A stretch of DNA of 64,000 nucleotides from Actinacidiphila epipremni (GCF_012034175.1 NZ_JAATEJ010000007.1:124001-188000); one strand, 5' to 3'; shown: positions 18,901 through 26,411, numbered from the stretch's first letter. Made by a program: numbers and translations. Notes: generated from the sequence alone by a model not told the origin.

Positions 18901-19732
18901 ACCGGTCCTGGAGGCCGCCGGGTTGACCCGGCCGCTGCCGCCGGACACCCCCTGGCAGGACTTCCCCCGGATATGGTGGTCGGCCTCCGGACCGCTGGCG
19001 CACCTGCCGCTGCACGCCGCCGGCTACCAGCGCAAGGGCCGGCTGGACGTGCGGCGCTCGGTGCTGGACCGGGTCGCCTCCTCGTACACGCCCAGCGTCA
19101 GGGCGCTGCGGCACGCCCGGCAGGCGCCGGTGCCGGCCGGCGACGGCCGCTCCCATCTGGCGGTCGGCCAGCCCACCGGCGCGGACGGCTCGGCGGGCGC
19201 GTCCGCGCACGAGATCGCCATGGTCGCCCGGCGGCTCGGGGACACGCGGATCCTGGACGGCGGGGAGGCGACGGCGGCGGCGGTGCTGGCCGCGCTGGAG
19301 TCGGCGGGGGTCGCGCACTTCGCCTGCCACGGCCTCAGCGACCCCGCCGACCCCTCGCGCAGCCGGCTGGAGCTGGCCGACGGCCCGCTGGAAGTGCCGG
19401 CGATCGCCCGGCAGCGGCTGCGGACCGCGCAGCTCGCCGTGCTCCTGGCCTGCCACACCGCGCGCACCGACCGGCTGCCCGACGAGGCGATCCACATCGC
19501 CTCCGCCTTCCTCACCGCCGGCTACCCGCAGGTCGTGGGCACGCTGTGGGCGGCCACCGACCTGGTGTCGGTACGCTTCGCCGACCGCCTCTACGGCAGG
19601 CTGCGCCGCTTCGGCGGCGGCGTCGACCCGGCCCAGGCCGGCCGCGCGGTCACCGCGGACGTCCGCGAGCTGCGGGCGCGGTACGCCTCGTCCCCCGCGA
19701 CGTGGGCCGCGTACGTCCACACCGGCCGCTGA
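15947..19732 (+). CDS. TPR-CHAT (caspase-like) protease, probable conflict-system effector
   Basis: This is a 1261-residue protein. About 900 N-terminal residues are Ala/Leu/Arg-rich and helical, consistent with TPR-like repeats, interrupted by a Pro/Gly-rich linker (about residues 390-470). The C-terminal CHAT domain contains a peptide-like LPLHAAGYQ, then AHFACHG with catalytic His near residue 1128, and VLLACHTART with catalytic Cys near residue 1169, then FLTAGYPQVVGTLWAATD. Both catalytic residues are intact, so it should be an active cysteine protease. ATG at 15947 is preferred; ATG at 15878 is in frame. The small partner gene starts 55 bases downstream. CHAT/TPR proteins act in bacterial conflict and cell-death systems. 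Confidence 0.87.
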   Translation: MADIRADVTRMLARCEAPWTPDVERAVAAAQGGGTDRLLPAAAGALRASWNEGGRSAAVAAVALLETALETGARDDPMRPRWVLHLWLAERTLSFRYGDHRLSQDIQHTFGAQTQGRSPDDPVAVAAVYPDGPLPRHGDPVAPVERAALRLAGTLPPDDPGRRSVLVRLALTAAYRHESGDPAALADAWQRARDAYEGLAVDHIEAHTVANAVAHLAGAWFRAHMDDEAATELGVRAGRSALAAVRHAQDHGAAYVGYDLAVAHSTMAQALMCRASWDLSRETVDAAIEHLEAFREAGPPDDGGIYAGNMASMLAARGFLTRSRGDLARAADLLGRLEKDLPVGHPLVAPVAQKRAACEKLAGLMRRVPFDTSGLLRLLRPHARLLMIPTALPPIQILAPLPSPGYRSPGPGPADFRERFGDLGSGPPDAAAYRRAPAGPGAVPGAPPGGGWSWPPVPGPGPAPAWPQEADTAGMPPDAAAVLGALDGSTGVPVDPRRLEPAERQLRARLAEPGLTEGQRGWTATVLMNVLAARLAADPGQERLLAAVRTGDTALAGLSPAGSRYVGLLDVVETQRLALGGLTEDLPTMVRAQDGLRWALEHAPAGSTLWVQCAYSYGMALAGVARFRRDADAARRAVALLAEASQLLDRLGQGLPPGSPQAAVVTRLRVLVDQVAAVVGGLDAELRHDIHDAHDRKIPWDRAAGAALPPATRFAQARGAAERAMEDKDMAGVADAVEAALEVLPLLTSRALDRDARQEALRTALLGGRAFDAYARGDRADLPDRLSGTSLGRTGCAAAVSVGAVDRAAVLLEQGRTVLMNQDLEARADLTDLAAAEPGLAARFTAAAERLSRAETAAAGAGAGPLVDEQDAAAAQWRGLLAEIRSRPGFTGFLAPPTADAIRAEAAHGPIALINVDKLRCDALVVTPDAIVPVHLKDVTEGLVARMARDFLAAAAVEDRRGTRAEEARETVFRTLEWLWDALAEPVLEAAGLTRPLPPDTPWQDFPRIWWSASGPLAHLPLHAAGYQRKGRLDVRRSVLDRVASSYTPSVRALRHARQAPVPAGDGRSHLAVGQPTGADGSAGASAHEIAMVARRLGDTRILDGGEATAAAVLAALESAGVAHFACHGLSDPADPSRSRLELADGPLEVPAIARQRLRTAQLAVLLACHTARTDRLPDEAIHIASAFLTAGYPQVVGTLWAATDLVSVRFADRLYGRLRRFGGGVDPAQAGRAVTADVRELRARYASSPATWAAYVHTGR

Positions 19733-19787
19733 CCGGTGAACGCCATCCCTGCCGAACGCCATCCCCACCAGACGACCGGAGCCGCAC

Positions 19788-20174
19788 ATGACCCCCTCGC
19801 GCATCGGGCGCCACGCCGCCGACGACCTGCTGTTCGCCCTGGAGATCGTGCGGACCTGGATGCTGACGCCCGAGAACTGGCGGGCGACCGAGGAGCTGCT
19901 GGCCGAACTGGCCGCGGCCGTCGCCGAGGCGGACACCGCCCGGGTCGTCGAGGCGACCGCCGAACTGGAGTCGCTGGGCTGGCGGGTGAGCCGGGTCGCC
20001 GGCCAGGAGCCGGAGCCCGCCGACGGGCGGGTGCCGCTGCCCGGGCCGGTACGGGACCGGGTGGTGGCGCTGGTGCACGCGCTCGAACCGGACGCCCCGG
20101 CCGGCAGCCCGCCCACCGGGGCGCCGGGGAGGCCCGGAACGCCCGGGGCCGGGGCCGGCGCAGGAGTGGGATGA
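19788..20174 (+). CDS. small helical partner of the CHAT protease (CATASP-like)
   Basis: This is a 128-residue protein. The first 65 residues form an amphipathic helical domain (DDLLFALEIVRTWMLTPENW, then ELLAELAAAVAEADTARVVE), and the C-terminus is a Pro/Gly/Ala tail. From memory this resembles the small proteins called CATRA-associated small proteins, which are encoded beside caspase/CHAT-TPR genes. The family call is by eye only. It starts 55 bases after the CHAT gene on the same strand, so co-expression is likely. It may control or recruit the protease. Confidence 0.68.
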   Translation: MTPSRIGRHAADDLLFALEIVRTWMLTPENWRATEELLAELAAAVAEADTARVVEATAELESLGWRVSRVAGQEPEPADGRVPLPGPVRDRVVALVHALEPDAPAGSPPTGAPGRPGTPGAGAGAGVG

Positions 20175-20297
20175 TCATCGCACCGCGCCGGCCGTAAGGC
20201 GCGGGCACGGCCGGGGCCCGTCAGGGGCACCCGGCCGCGGGGCGTGCCGCGGACGGGGGTTCCGCGAGCGTGGTGGAAGGGGGACACCATTCTTTCG

Positions 20298-21002
20298 GTG
20301 CTGGGCAACATCGCGGTCGGGCTGGCGACCAGCCTGGTCGGCGGCGTGCTGGTGTGGCTGTGGGAGCGGGGCAAGCGGGCCCGGGTGGCGAACGGCAAGG
20401 CCGCGTTCTTCGGCGTGCGGCCCGGGGAGACCTGCCTGATCGTGCTCGGCGACAAGCACGACGCCCCCGGCACGTCGCCGCGCAGCGACGTCCGCGCGAC
20501 CGTCGAACTCGCCATGCTCGCCGCGGAATTGGGCTGCGACGTGGAGCTGGAGTCCGGCTCCTACCGGGGCAGCAACGGCGGCCGTACCGAATTCTGCGTC
20601 GGCGGCCCGCTGGGCGGGGCGAACCTCAGGACCGGCGGGCACCTGGCCGCGTACCTGCCGGGCGTGACCATCCACCCGTACGGCACCGGGCCCGACTCGG
20701 TCGCCCTCGCAGTCGGCGGCCGGCGCTACCTGTTCGACCACGACCGCCAGGAGTACGCGCTGGTCGCGAAGTTCACCCCGACCGAGGCCGGCCGCCCGGT
20801 GCTGCTGGTGTGCGGGCAGAGCTCGCTGGCCAACCAGGCCGCGATCCACTTCCTGCGCCGCGAGTACGCCCAGGCCGCCGCGCTGCTGGAGTCCGTGACG
20901 CGGTTCTGCCTGCTGCTGAAGGTCTCCGACATCGGGACGTACGGATACCACCGCACCGCCATCGAACGGGACGTCACCCGCGAGGCGTTCACCCGGCCCT
21001 GA
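20298..21002 (+). CDS. single-pass membrane protein with a cytosolic domain, unknown function
   Basis: This is about 234 residues from GTG at 20298. One N-terminal transmembrane helix (GNIAVGLATSLVGGVLVWLW) is followed by Arg/Lys, predicting a cytosolic C-terminal domain of about 200 residues. That domain has IVLGDKHDAPG, VRATVELAMLAAELG and VLLVCGQSSLANQAAIHFL, looking like an alternating alpha/beta fold. Start choice is uncertain. GGAAGGGGG at 20275-20283 stands 5 bases from an ATT at 20289 and 14 bases from the GTG; GTG at 20244 has no such site. It lies about 125 bases after the CATASP-like gene and may anchor the system to the membrane. No known family recognised. Confidence 0.72.
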   Translation: MLGNIAVGLATSLVGGVLVWLWERGKRARVANGKAAFFGVRPGETCLIVLGDKHDAPGTSPRSDVRATVELAMLAAELGCDVELESGSYRGSNGGRTEFCVGGPLGGANLRTGGHLAAYLPGVTIHPYGTGPDSVALAVGGRRYLFDHDRQEYALVAKFTPTEAGRPVLLVCGQSSLANQAAIHFLRREYAQAAALLESVTRFCLLLKVSDIGTYGYHRTAIERDVTREAFTRP

Positions 21003-21142
21003 ACGCACGGGACAAGCGCCGGGGGGGCGAGGAGTGCCGGGGGGCGAGGAGCGCCGAGTGGGAGAGGCGCCGAGGGGGGAGGGGCACCGTCCGCCCCTCC
21101 CCCCTCGCCCCCCGATCGCCCCCCGCTCTCTCTCCCCCCGGG

Positions 21143-21526
21143 TCAGATGCCCGTGTACCGCAGCGAGCCGTCCTCCGCGGCCAGCGCGTTGACGAACCGG
21201 CGGATCTTGCGGTTCGCCTTGACGCCGAAGGCCCCCAGCGCCTTGCCGACGCCCAGCATGATCTCCCGGTGGGAGCCGCGGTCCCACATGTTCATGTGGA
21301 CGGCCGACTTCTGTATCTCGGTGCCGCCGCCGCCGAGCACGGCCATCACCACGAAGTCGGGCTGGTCGCCGGAGAGCCGGTCGAAGACCGACCCGCGCGG
21401 CTCCTCGAACTGGGTCCCGGCGCCGCGGAACTCGCTCCACCAGCTCACCCGCATGGCGCGCTGGAACAGGGCGGCGACATCCTCCATCGGAAGCGTGGTG
21501 GTGATCTCCACCGGTTGTCTGGCCAT
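21143..21526 (-). CDS. conserved hypothetical protein, third gene of a reverse-strand operon
   Basis: This is a 127-residue protein with N-terminal MARQPVEITTTLPMEDVAAL and an unusual glycine-rich MAVLGGGGTEIQKSAVHMNM segment. The C-terminus is basic (VGKALGAFGVKANRKIRRFV). There is no signal peptide or membrane helix. ATG at 21526 has AGGAG 8 bases upstream; the frame is open to 21697. It follows the 57-residue Cys4 protein in the same direction, with a 49-base gap. I do not recognise the family. Confidence 0.7.
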   Translation of the reverse strand: MARQPVEITTTLPMEDVAALFQRAMRVSWWSEFRGAGTQFEEPRGSVFDRLSGDQPDFVVMAVLGGGGTEIQKSAVHMNMWDRGSHREIMLGVGKALGAFGVKANRKIRRFVNALAAEDGSLRYTGI

Positions 21527-21575
21527 GTGCGTCACTCCTGATCTGCGGGCGCCGGCGTGTACGGCGCCCGCGTGG

Positions 21576-21749
21576 TCACTTGCTTTCGAATTCCTTCGCG
21601 GTGAAGCGGTACCGCTTCCCGCTGTTGATGTAGTTCGCGCAGGCCGGATTACGGCATTCGTAATAGACCCAGCTCCCCATCGGCTCACGCCGCTCATTCG
21701 TCACGGACATGCGCTGACGGCACACGTCGCAGCTTCGCCCTTTGGCCAT
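21576..21749 (-). CDS. 57-residue Cys4 (zinc-ribbon-like) small protein
   Basis: Reading the reverse strand from ATG at 21749 to TGA at 21576 gives 57 residues. They begin MAKGRSCDVCRQRM, with a second cysteine pair in YYECRNPACANY, so CxxC and CxxxxC are about 19 residues apart, as in a zinc ribbon. The C-terminus is basic. AAAGG lies about 12 bases upstream of the ATG. The gene sits between two larger unknown genes transcribed the same way (gaps of 33 and 49 bases) and has lower GC than its surroundings. The function is unknown; nucleic-acid or protein binding is plausible. Confidence 0.72.
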   Translation of the reverse strand: MAKGRSCDVCRQRMSVTNERREPMGSWVYYECRNPACANYINSGKRYRFTAKEFESK

Positions 21750-21782
21750 CGTCGGTTTTTCCTTTCTCGGGCCCGGGCCGCG

Positions 21783-22499
21783 TCACAGGGTCGGCGCGGG
21801 CAGCGGGATGAACGGCGCGAGGTCCGCGCCGGCCCAGTACGGCGGCACCTGGAGGGTTTCGCCGAGCCGGGCGTAGAGGTCGTAGAGGGTCGGCGCGCCG
21901 AACCACTCGAAGACCGAGCGCGTCGGGTCGGTGTCGCTGGCCCGCGCCTCGACGAGCAGCTGGAAGCCGCCGCCCGCGGCCCGCACCGACAGCACGTTGG
22001 AGTCCGGCGCGGCGGTGAGCACCGCCACCCGGCGGACCTCGCCCGGTACCAGCGGCGCGATCCGCACCGCCTCGCGGGCCGGCCGGGGCCGGCCGACCAG
22101 CCAGGTGTCGCCGCGGTGCCGCCGCCAGAACTGCCAGTCGCCCGCGGTGAGGCGGTTCTTGGGCACACCGGCGGCCCGGAAGAACTCCAGCGCGGCAAGC
22201 CTGACGGTGTCGTACGCCGGGTGCCGGAAGTCCGAGCCCAGCAGATTCCACACCGTGCGCGCGGCGCCGTAGAGGGCGAAGCCGCCGGCCGGCAGCACCG
22301 CCTCGGCCAACGCGGCGGCGAACCGGTCCGGTTCGGACTGGGCGAACTCCAGGAAGGGCGCCTGCAGGACCTCCCACACCACGGTGCCGTCCAGCTCCGA
22401 CCCGGCCGGGTCGAACTCGAACCGCCCGAACTGCTCCATCCGCGGCACGACATCGCGCGGCAGCCGGGCCGCCCCCTGGTCCCTGCGGGAAAACGACAT
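21783..22499 (-). CDS. conserved hypothetical protein, first gene of a reverse-strand operon
   Basis: This is a 238-residue soluble protein with no recognised family. N-terminal RMEQFGRFEFDP and VLQAPFLEFAQSEPDRFAAA are followed by aromatic-rich DWQFWRRHRGDTWLVGRP and, near the C-terminus, SVFEWFGAPTLYDLYARLGE. The starts ATG 22502 and 22499 are adjacent; AGGAGAG favours the second. Downstream are the Cys4 protein and the 127-residue protein, so this looks like a three-gene operon. It is divergent from an HTH regulator, with the shared region carrying phased CCGGAAAA boxes. Confidence 0.78.
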   Translation of the reverse strand: MSFSRRDQGAARLPRDVVPRMEQFGRFEFDPAGSELDGTVVWEVLQAPFLEFAQSEPDRFAAALAEAVLPAGGFALYGAARTVWNLLGSDFRHPAYDTVRLAALEFFRAAGVPKNRLTAGDWQFWRRHRGDTWLVGRPRPAREAVRIAPLVPGEVRRVAVLTAAPDSNVLSVRAAGGGFQLLVEARASDTDPTRSVFEWFGAPTLYDLYARLGETLQVPPYWAGADLAPFIPLPAPTL

Positions 22500-22576
22500 C
22501 ATCTCTCCTGACACTGCGCCGGATCGCTCCGGGCGGGATATGCGCACCGGCCGGCGACATCCGGTCTAACAGCGGG

Positions 22577-22691
22577 CCGGAAAAGAGCACAACGCCTCCC
22601 GGACGGCACCGGGCCATCACCGGAAAACCCGCCCCGGCCGACGGAAAACGCGCAGGCCCGCTATTGCCCCCGCCGGGCGTGCGCCGGAAAA
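22577..22691. promoter_or_regulatory. phased CCGGAAAA boxes in a divergent control region
   Basis: Four boxes of the form (C/A)CGGAAAA begin at 22577, 22620, 22641 and 22684. The spacings are 43, 21 and 43 bases, i.e. multiples of about two helical turns, so all lie on one DNA face. A weaker CCGGACGG at 22599 fits the same phase. They lie between the reverse-strand operon (start 22499) and the HTH gene (start 22764). A TTGACG hexamer follows at 22724-22729. An operator for the adjacent HTH protein is the simplest reading. Confidence 0.5.
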
Positions 22692-22763
22692 CACGCCGGC
22701 GTCCGCCGGGCGCTGTGGAACACTTGACGTAAAGGCACCGGGAACGGGCGGGAGTTCACCACC

Positions 22764-23702
22764 ATGGGTCGTCCGGAGCAGGAGATCACCCCCGACGGAT
22801 CACCGGTCCGGCTCCTCGCGTACTGGCTGCGCGAGCTGCGCGACGACAAGGGGATGTCCAACAAGTCCCTGATCAGCCGCACCGGTTACGCCAAGACCAC
22901 GCTCAGCGACGCCCTGGGCGGCCGGATCCTGCCCAGCCGGCCGGTGACCCTCGCGATCGTCGCGGCCTGCGGCGGCGACACCGAGCGCTGGGCGGCCTTC
23001 CACAGCCAGGTGCGCCGGGCCGTCGACCCGCACACCGTAGGACCGGCCGAGATCACCCCGCCGCCGTGGGGCAACCCCGCCGCCGCGCCGGGCGGCGTGC
23101 ACAACGAGCAGTGCCCGCCGAACTGCGCCTCCACCGAGCCGCACGGCTGGTACACCGACTCCGTCCGCACCCGGCTGAGCCTCGACACCGCCACGCCCGA
23201 GGCCGTCGAACGCCGGGTCGTCGTCGCCACCTGCGACGGCCTGACCCGCATCCCGCTGGCCTTCAGCGTGCCGCGGCACTCCGCCGACGCCGCCCCGCGG
23301 CACGGCCTGGACGTCACCGTCCGCCGCGGCGGCCGGCTGACGGCGGGCGAGCAGCCCTACGAGACCTTCTTCCGGCACCAGTTGCTGCTGCCCGCGCCGC
23401 TGCGCACCGGCGAGCGGCACGAGTTCGTGCTGCGGCTGCGGATACCGCCCAAGCAGCCCATGGCGCCGCACTTCGTGCACGTACCGCTCACCCGCAGCCA
23501 ACGCTTCAGCCTGGAAGTGCAGTTCGACCCGGCCCGGCTGCCGCGCGCGGTGTGGGCCCTCACCCATGTGCCCACCGCCGTCATCTACCAGCGCACCCCC
23601 GGCAACGCCCTGCTGCGCCCCGACCGGCACGGCTGCGTCGCCGCCGACTTCGAGGGGATGCGGGTGGGGTACGGCTACGGGCTGTGCTGGCGCGACGCCT
23701 GA
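22764..23702 (+). CDS. HTH-domain protein with an unknown C-terminal sensor-like domain
   Basis: This is a 312-residue protein. The N-terminus has an XRE-like helix-turn-helix (about residues 25-60): MSNKSLISRTGYAKTTLSDALGG, then RPVTLAIVAACGGDTERWAAF. The remaining 220 residues form a beta-rich domain including a short Cys pair (EQCPPNCASTE), FVLRLRIPPKQPMAPHFVHV and a C-terminal EGMRVGYGYGLCW. The C-terminal family is not recognised. ATG at 22764 follows GGGCGGGAG. It is divergent from the three-gene operon and convergent with the STAND ATPase gene, so it is the natural candidate to control the local operon. Confidence 0.75.
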   Translation: MGRPEQEITPDGSPVRLLAYWLRELRDDKGMSNKSLISRTGYAKTTLSDALGGRILPSRPVTLAIVAACGGDTERWAAFHSQVRRAVDPHTVGPAEITPPPWGNPAAAPGGVHNEQCPPNCASTEPHGWYTDSVRTRLSLDTATPEAVERRVVVATCDGLTRIPLAFSVPRHSADAAPRHGLDVTVRRGGRLTAGEQPYETFFRHQLLLPAPLRTGERHEFVLRLRIPPKQPMAPHFVHVPLTRSQRFSLEVQFDPARLPRAVWALTHVPTAVIYQRTPGNALLRPDRHGCVAADFEGMRVGYGYGLCWRDA

Positions 23703-23735
23703 AACCGGCGCCGCCCGGCCGCCGGTGAGCCGGCG

Positions 23736-26183
23736 TCAGCCCGCGGTCGCCGCCAGCTTGGCGCGGACCGCCGCCGCGTCCGGGTGGCGCAGCGCCTCCA
23801 GCACCGTCAGCGCCCGGGCGCGCAGCGCCCTGGACTCCTCGTGGTGGCCGAGCGCGGCGTGCGCGCCCGCCAGGTGGTCCAGGGCGTGGGCCTCGCGGTA
23901 GTGGTCGCCGAGCGAGCGGTCCAGCGCGAGGGAGCGGTCGTAGACGGCGACCGCCTCGGCGGGCCGGCCGAGCGCCTGCTCGCAGCGCCCGATACCGAGC
24001 AGGATGCCCGCCTGCCCGTCCAGATGCCGCAGCCGCTCGTACAACTCCAGGGCCCGGCGGGCGTGTTCCAGCGCCTCGGCGGGGCGGCCGAGGCTCTCCT
24101 CGGTCTGCGAGACCGCGGTCAGGCCATCGGCCAGCGCGAGCGGGTCGCCGGTGCGCGCGGCCCTGGCCAGGGCCAACCGGGCGTGCGGGAGGGCCCGTTC
24201 GTGGTGACCGGTCGAGGCGTACATCCGCACCAGCGACAACCGCACCTCCCGTACGCCCTCGTCGTCGCCCCGCTCCCGGCAGGCCCGCAGCGCCTCGTGC
24301 AGCAACTCCCGTGCCTCGGCGGGCCGGTCGAGCCGGGACACCGCGTCCCCCAGCTGCCGGGTCGCGGTGCACCAGGCCGCCCGGTCACCGGCCCGCCCGG
24401 CCGCCTCCCGGGCCAGTCCGTGCACCAGGCCGCGCTGGAAACGCCGCCCGGACCTGCGTAGATGGAGCGCGCACGCACGGGCGAGGCGCCATGCGTACGG
24501 CTCCAGGCCGCCGGTGGCCGCGGCCTGCGCCATCACCGCCTGCAACGTGGTGAGTTCGGCGTCGAACCACGCCGTGGCGGCGGCGTGCCCGTCGATCGGC
24601 GGCAGCGCGGCGGGCGCCGTGTCCGCCGTGTCCGCCGTGTCCGCCGGGTCCGCCGGGTCCGCCGGGTCGCCGGGGCCGGCGTCCGGCGCGGCCGGATGCC
24701 ACGGTTCGAGGTGCCGGTCGGCGAGCCGGGCCGCGGCCAGGTAGTGCCGCAGCAGCCGCTGCACCGCCGCCCGCGCCTCGCCCGGCGGGCCGCCGCCGGC
24801 CAACTCCCGTGCGTAGGCCCGCAGCAGGTCGTGCAGCGCGTACCGGCCCGGGCCCTGCTGCCGCAGCAGGTGCGCGGCGGTGAGCGCGTCGAGCTGGGCG
24901 CGCGGGGGACCCGCGGTGCCGGCCAGCGCCGCGCACGCGAAGTCGTCGATCTCCGGCCCCGGATGGCAGCCCAGCAGCCGGAAGAGCCGCGCGGCCGGCG
25001 GCGGCAGCAGGGCGTAGGAGCCGTGGAAGACACTGCGCAGGTCCAGATCGGCGTCCGCCTGGCCGAGCACGTCCAACTGCCCCTGCTCCGCCTCCCCTTG
25101 CGCCTGCCGCAGCTCGGTCACCAGGAAGTTCATCGAGCCGGTCGGGGCGGCGGCCACCCGGGCCGCGGCGACGGCCAGCGCCAGCGGCAACCGCGCGCAC
25201 AGGTCCACCAGTTCGTCGGCCGCGCGCGGCTCGCGGGCCAGCCGCGCGGCGCCCACCAGCCGCTCCAGCAGGCTCCGCGCGGCGTACCGCGGCAGCACGT
25301 CCAGGGTGATGCGCAGCGCGCCCTCCCGGACCACCAGGCCGTCCAGGCGGTTGCGGCTGGTGACGATCGCCAGGCAGCCGGGGGTGCCCGGCAGCAGCGG
25401 CCGGACCTGCTCGGCCGAGCGGGCGTTGTCCAGCACCAGCAGCACCCGGCGCCCGGTGAGCAGGGTCCGCAGCAGGGCCGCGGCCACCCGCTCGTGCGCC
25501 GGCACCGCCCCGGGCGCCACCCCGAGGGCCAGCAGGAAGCCGTACAGCGCCTCCCCGGCCTCCACCGGCGCCCCGGAGTCGAAACCCCGCAGATTGACGT
25601 GGAGTTGGCCGTCGGGGAAGCGGTCCTTCACCCGGTGCGCCCAGTGCAGCGCGAGCGTGGTCTTGCCCACGCCCGCGGTGCCCTCGATGACGGTCACCGT
25701 CACCGGGCGGGTGCCGGCGGCATCCGCGACCGCCGCCGACAGCGCGTCCAGGCGCCGCAGTTCGGCCTCCCGGCCGACGAACTGCGGGTAGGCCGCCGGT
25801 AACTGGCGCGGTACGGCGGCCGGTGCCGGGCCCGCGGGCGGCTCGTCGCCGGCCCGCCCCGCTGTGCCCCGGCGGCCGTGCCGCAGCCGGCGGGCCGTCT
25901 CCGCCGCGTCCCGCAGGGTCGCCAGCCGGCCGGCCTGCGCGCCGGTCACCCCGAGCGCGGCCAGCAGCTCGTCGAAGACCGCGGTCCCGGCCAGCGTCGT
26001 GCCGTTGAGGTACGCGTACAGGCTGCTCGGCGACACGTTGAGCCGCCGCGCCAGCTCGGCGCGGTCCACCGCGCGGCCCAGCCGCTTCTCGGCCCGCACC
26101 ACGGCCGCCGTCAACTCCGCGGCCAGCCGCTCGCGCAGCGCCCCGGCGTCGTCCGCGACGCCCACGGCAGGTGTTGCGTCCAC
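23736..26183 (-). CDS. HTH / NB-ARC / TPR STAND-type ATPase
   Basis: This 815-residue protein has an N-terminal helix-turn-helix (residues 42-60, LARRLNVSPSSLYAYLNGT) and a Pro/Ala linker. An NB-ARC ATPase follows, with FVGREAELRRLDAL, Walker A GTAGVGKTTLA (about 168-178), Walker B RVLLVLDN and the sensor TSRNRLDGLV. Next comes a winged-helix-like RYALHDLLRAYARELA segment, then about 350 residues of TPR repeats. STAND proteins of this layout are signal-dependent switches in regulators and conflict systems. A short repeated Asp/Pro/Ala stretch interrupts the middle. It ends 33 bases from the HTH gene, convergently. Confidence 0.9.
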   Translation of the reverse strand: MDATPAVGVADDAGALRERLAAELTAAVVRAEKRLGRAVDRAELARRLNVSPSSLYAYLNGTTLAGTAVFDELLAALGVTGAQAGRLATLRDAAETARRLRHGRRGTAGRAGDEPPAGPAPAAVPRQLPAAYPQFVGREAELRRLDALSAAVADAAGTRPVTVTVIEGTAGVGKTTLALHWAHRVKDRFPDGQLHVNLRGFDSGAPVEAGEALYGFLLALGVAPGAVPAHERVAAALLRTLLTGRRVLLVLDNARSAEQVRPLLPGTPGCLAIVTSRNRLDGLVVREGALRITLDVLPRYAARSLLERLVGAARLAREPRAADELVDLCARLPLALAVAAARVAAAPTGSMNFLVTELRQAQGEAEQGQLDVLGQADADLDLRSVFHGSYALLPPPAARLFRLLGCHPGPEIDDFACAALAGTAGPPRAQLDALTAAHLLRQQGPGRYALHDLLRAYARELAGGGPPGEARAAVQRLLRHYLAAARLADRHLEPWHPAAPDAGPGDPADPADPADTADTADTAPAALPPIDGHAAATAWFDAELTTLQAVMAQAAATGGLEPYAWRLARACALHLRRSGRRFQRGLVHGLAREAAGRAGDRAAWCTATRQLGDAVSRLDRPAEARELLHEALRACRERGDDEGVREVRLSLVRMYASTGHHERALPHARLALARAARTGDPLALADGLTAVSQTEESLGRPAEALEHARRALELYERLRHLDGQAGILLGIGRCEQALGRPAEAVAVYDRSLALDRSLGDHYREAHALDHLAGAHAALGHHEESRALRARALTVLEALRHPDAAAVRAKLAATAG

Positions 26184-26411
26184 TCGTGCTCCTCAGCCAC
26201 CGCCCACGGCGGTTTCCGGACTTCTCCAGTGTCTTCCAGAGCGGCCCCGGGCGCGGCCGTCCCGGATGGTCCCGTGGACCTCGCCGGCGTCCGCTCGCGC
26301 CGGTGCCGTCCCGCGGGGAGGAGAAACACCGTGCAGACCCACTGATCCCACGCCCGACCCGGACGGGCCGCCCCACCGCCCCCAGCCGCACGGGCCGGGG
26401 CGGCCCCGCGG
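26184..26411. promoter_or_regulatory. upstream region of the STAND ATPase gene
   Basis: This gap holds the promoter region of the reverse-strand STAND gene. I see no clear -35/-10 pair. On the plus strand GGGGAGGAG is followed 8 bases later by a GTG and a stop after three more codons, which is too short to be supported as a gene. Confidence 0.3.

Noticed and set aside
15782-20515. Open frame of 1577 codons on the reverse strand opposite the CHAT gene
   Set aside because: It is a high-GC shadow. The plus-strand frame has CHAT motifs, a ribosome-binding site and proper codon-position bias; the reverse product is Gly/Arg/Ala-rich with no domain.
26317-26345. Four-residue open frame with an excellent GGGGAGGAG site (GTG then three codons and a stop)
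   Set aside because: Too short to support as a gene; no homology can be judged. It could only be a leader start-stop element, for which there is no evidence.
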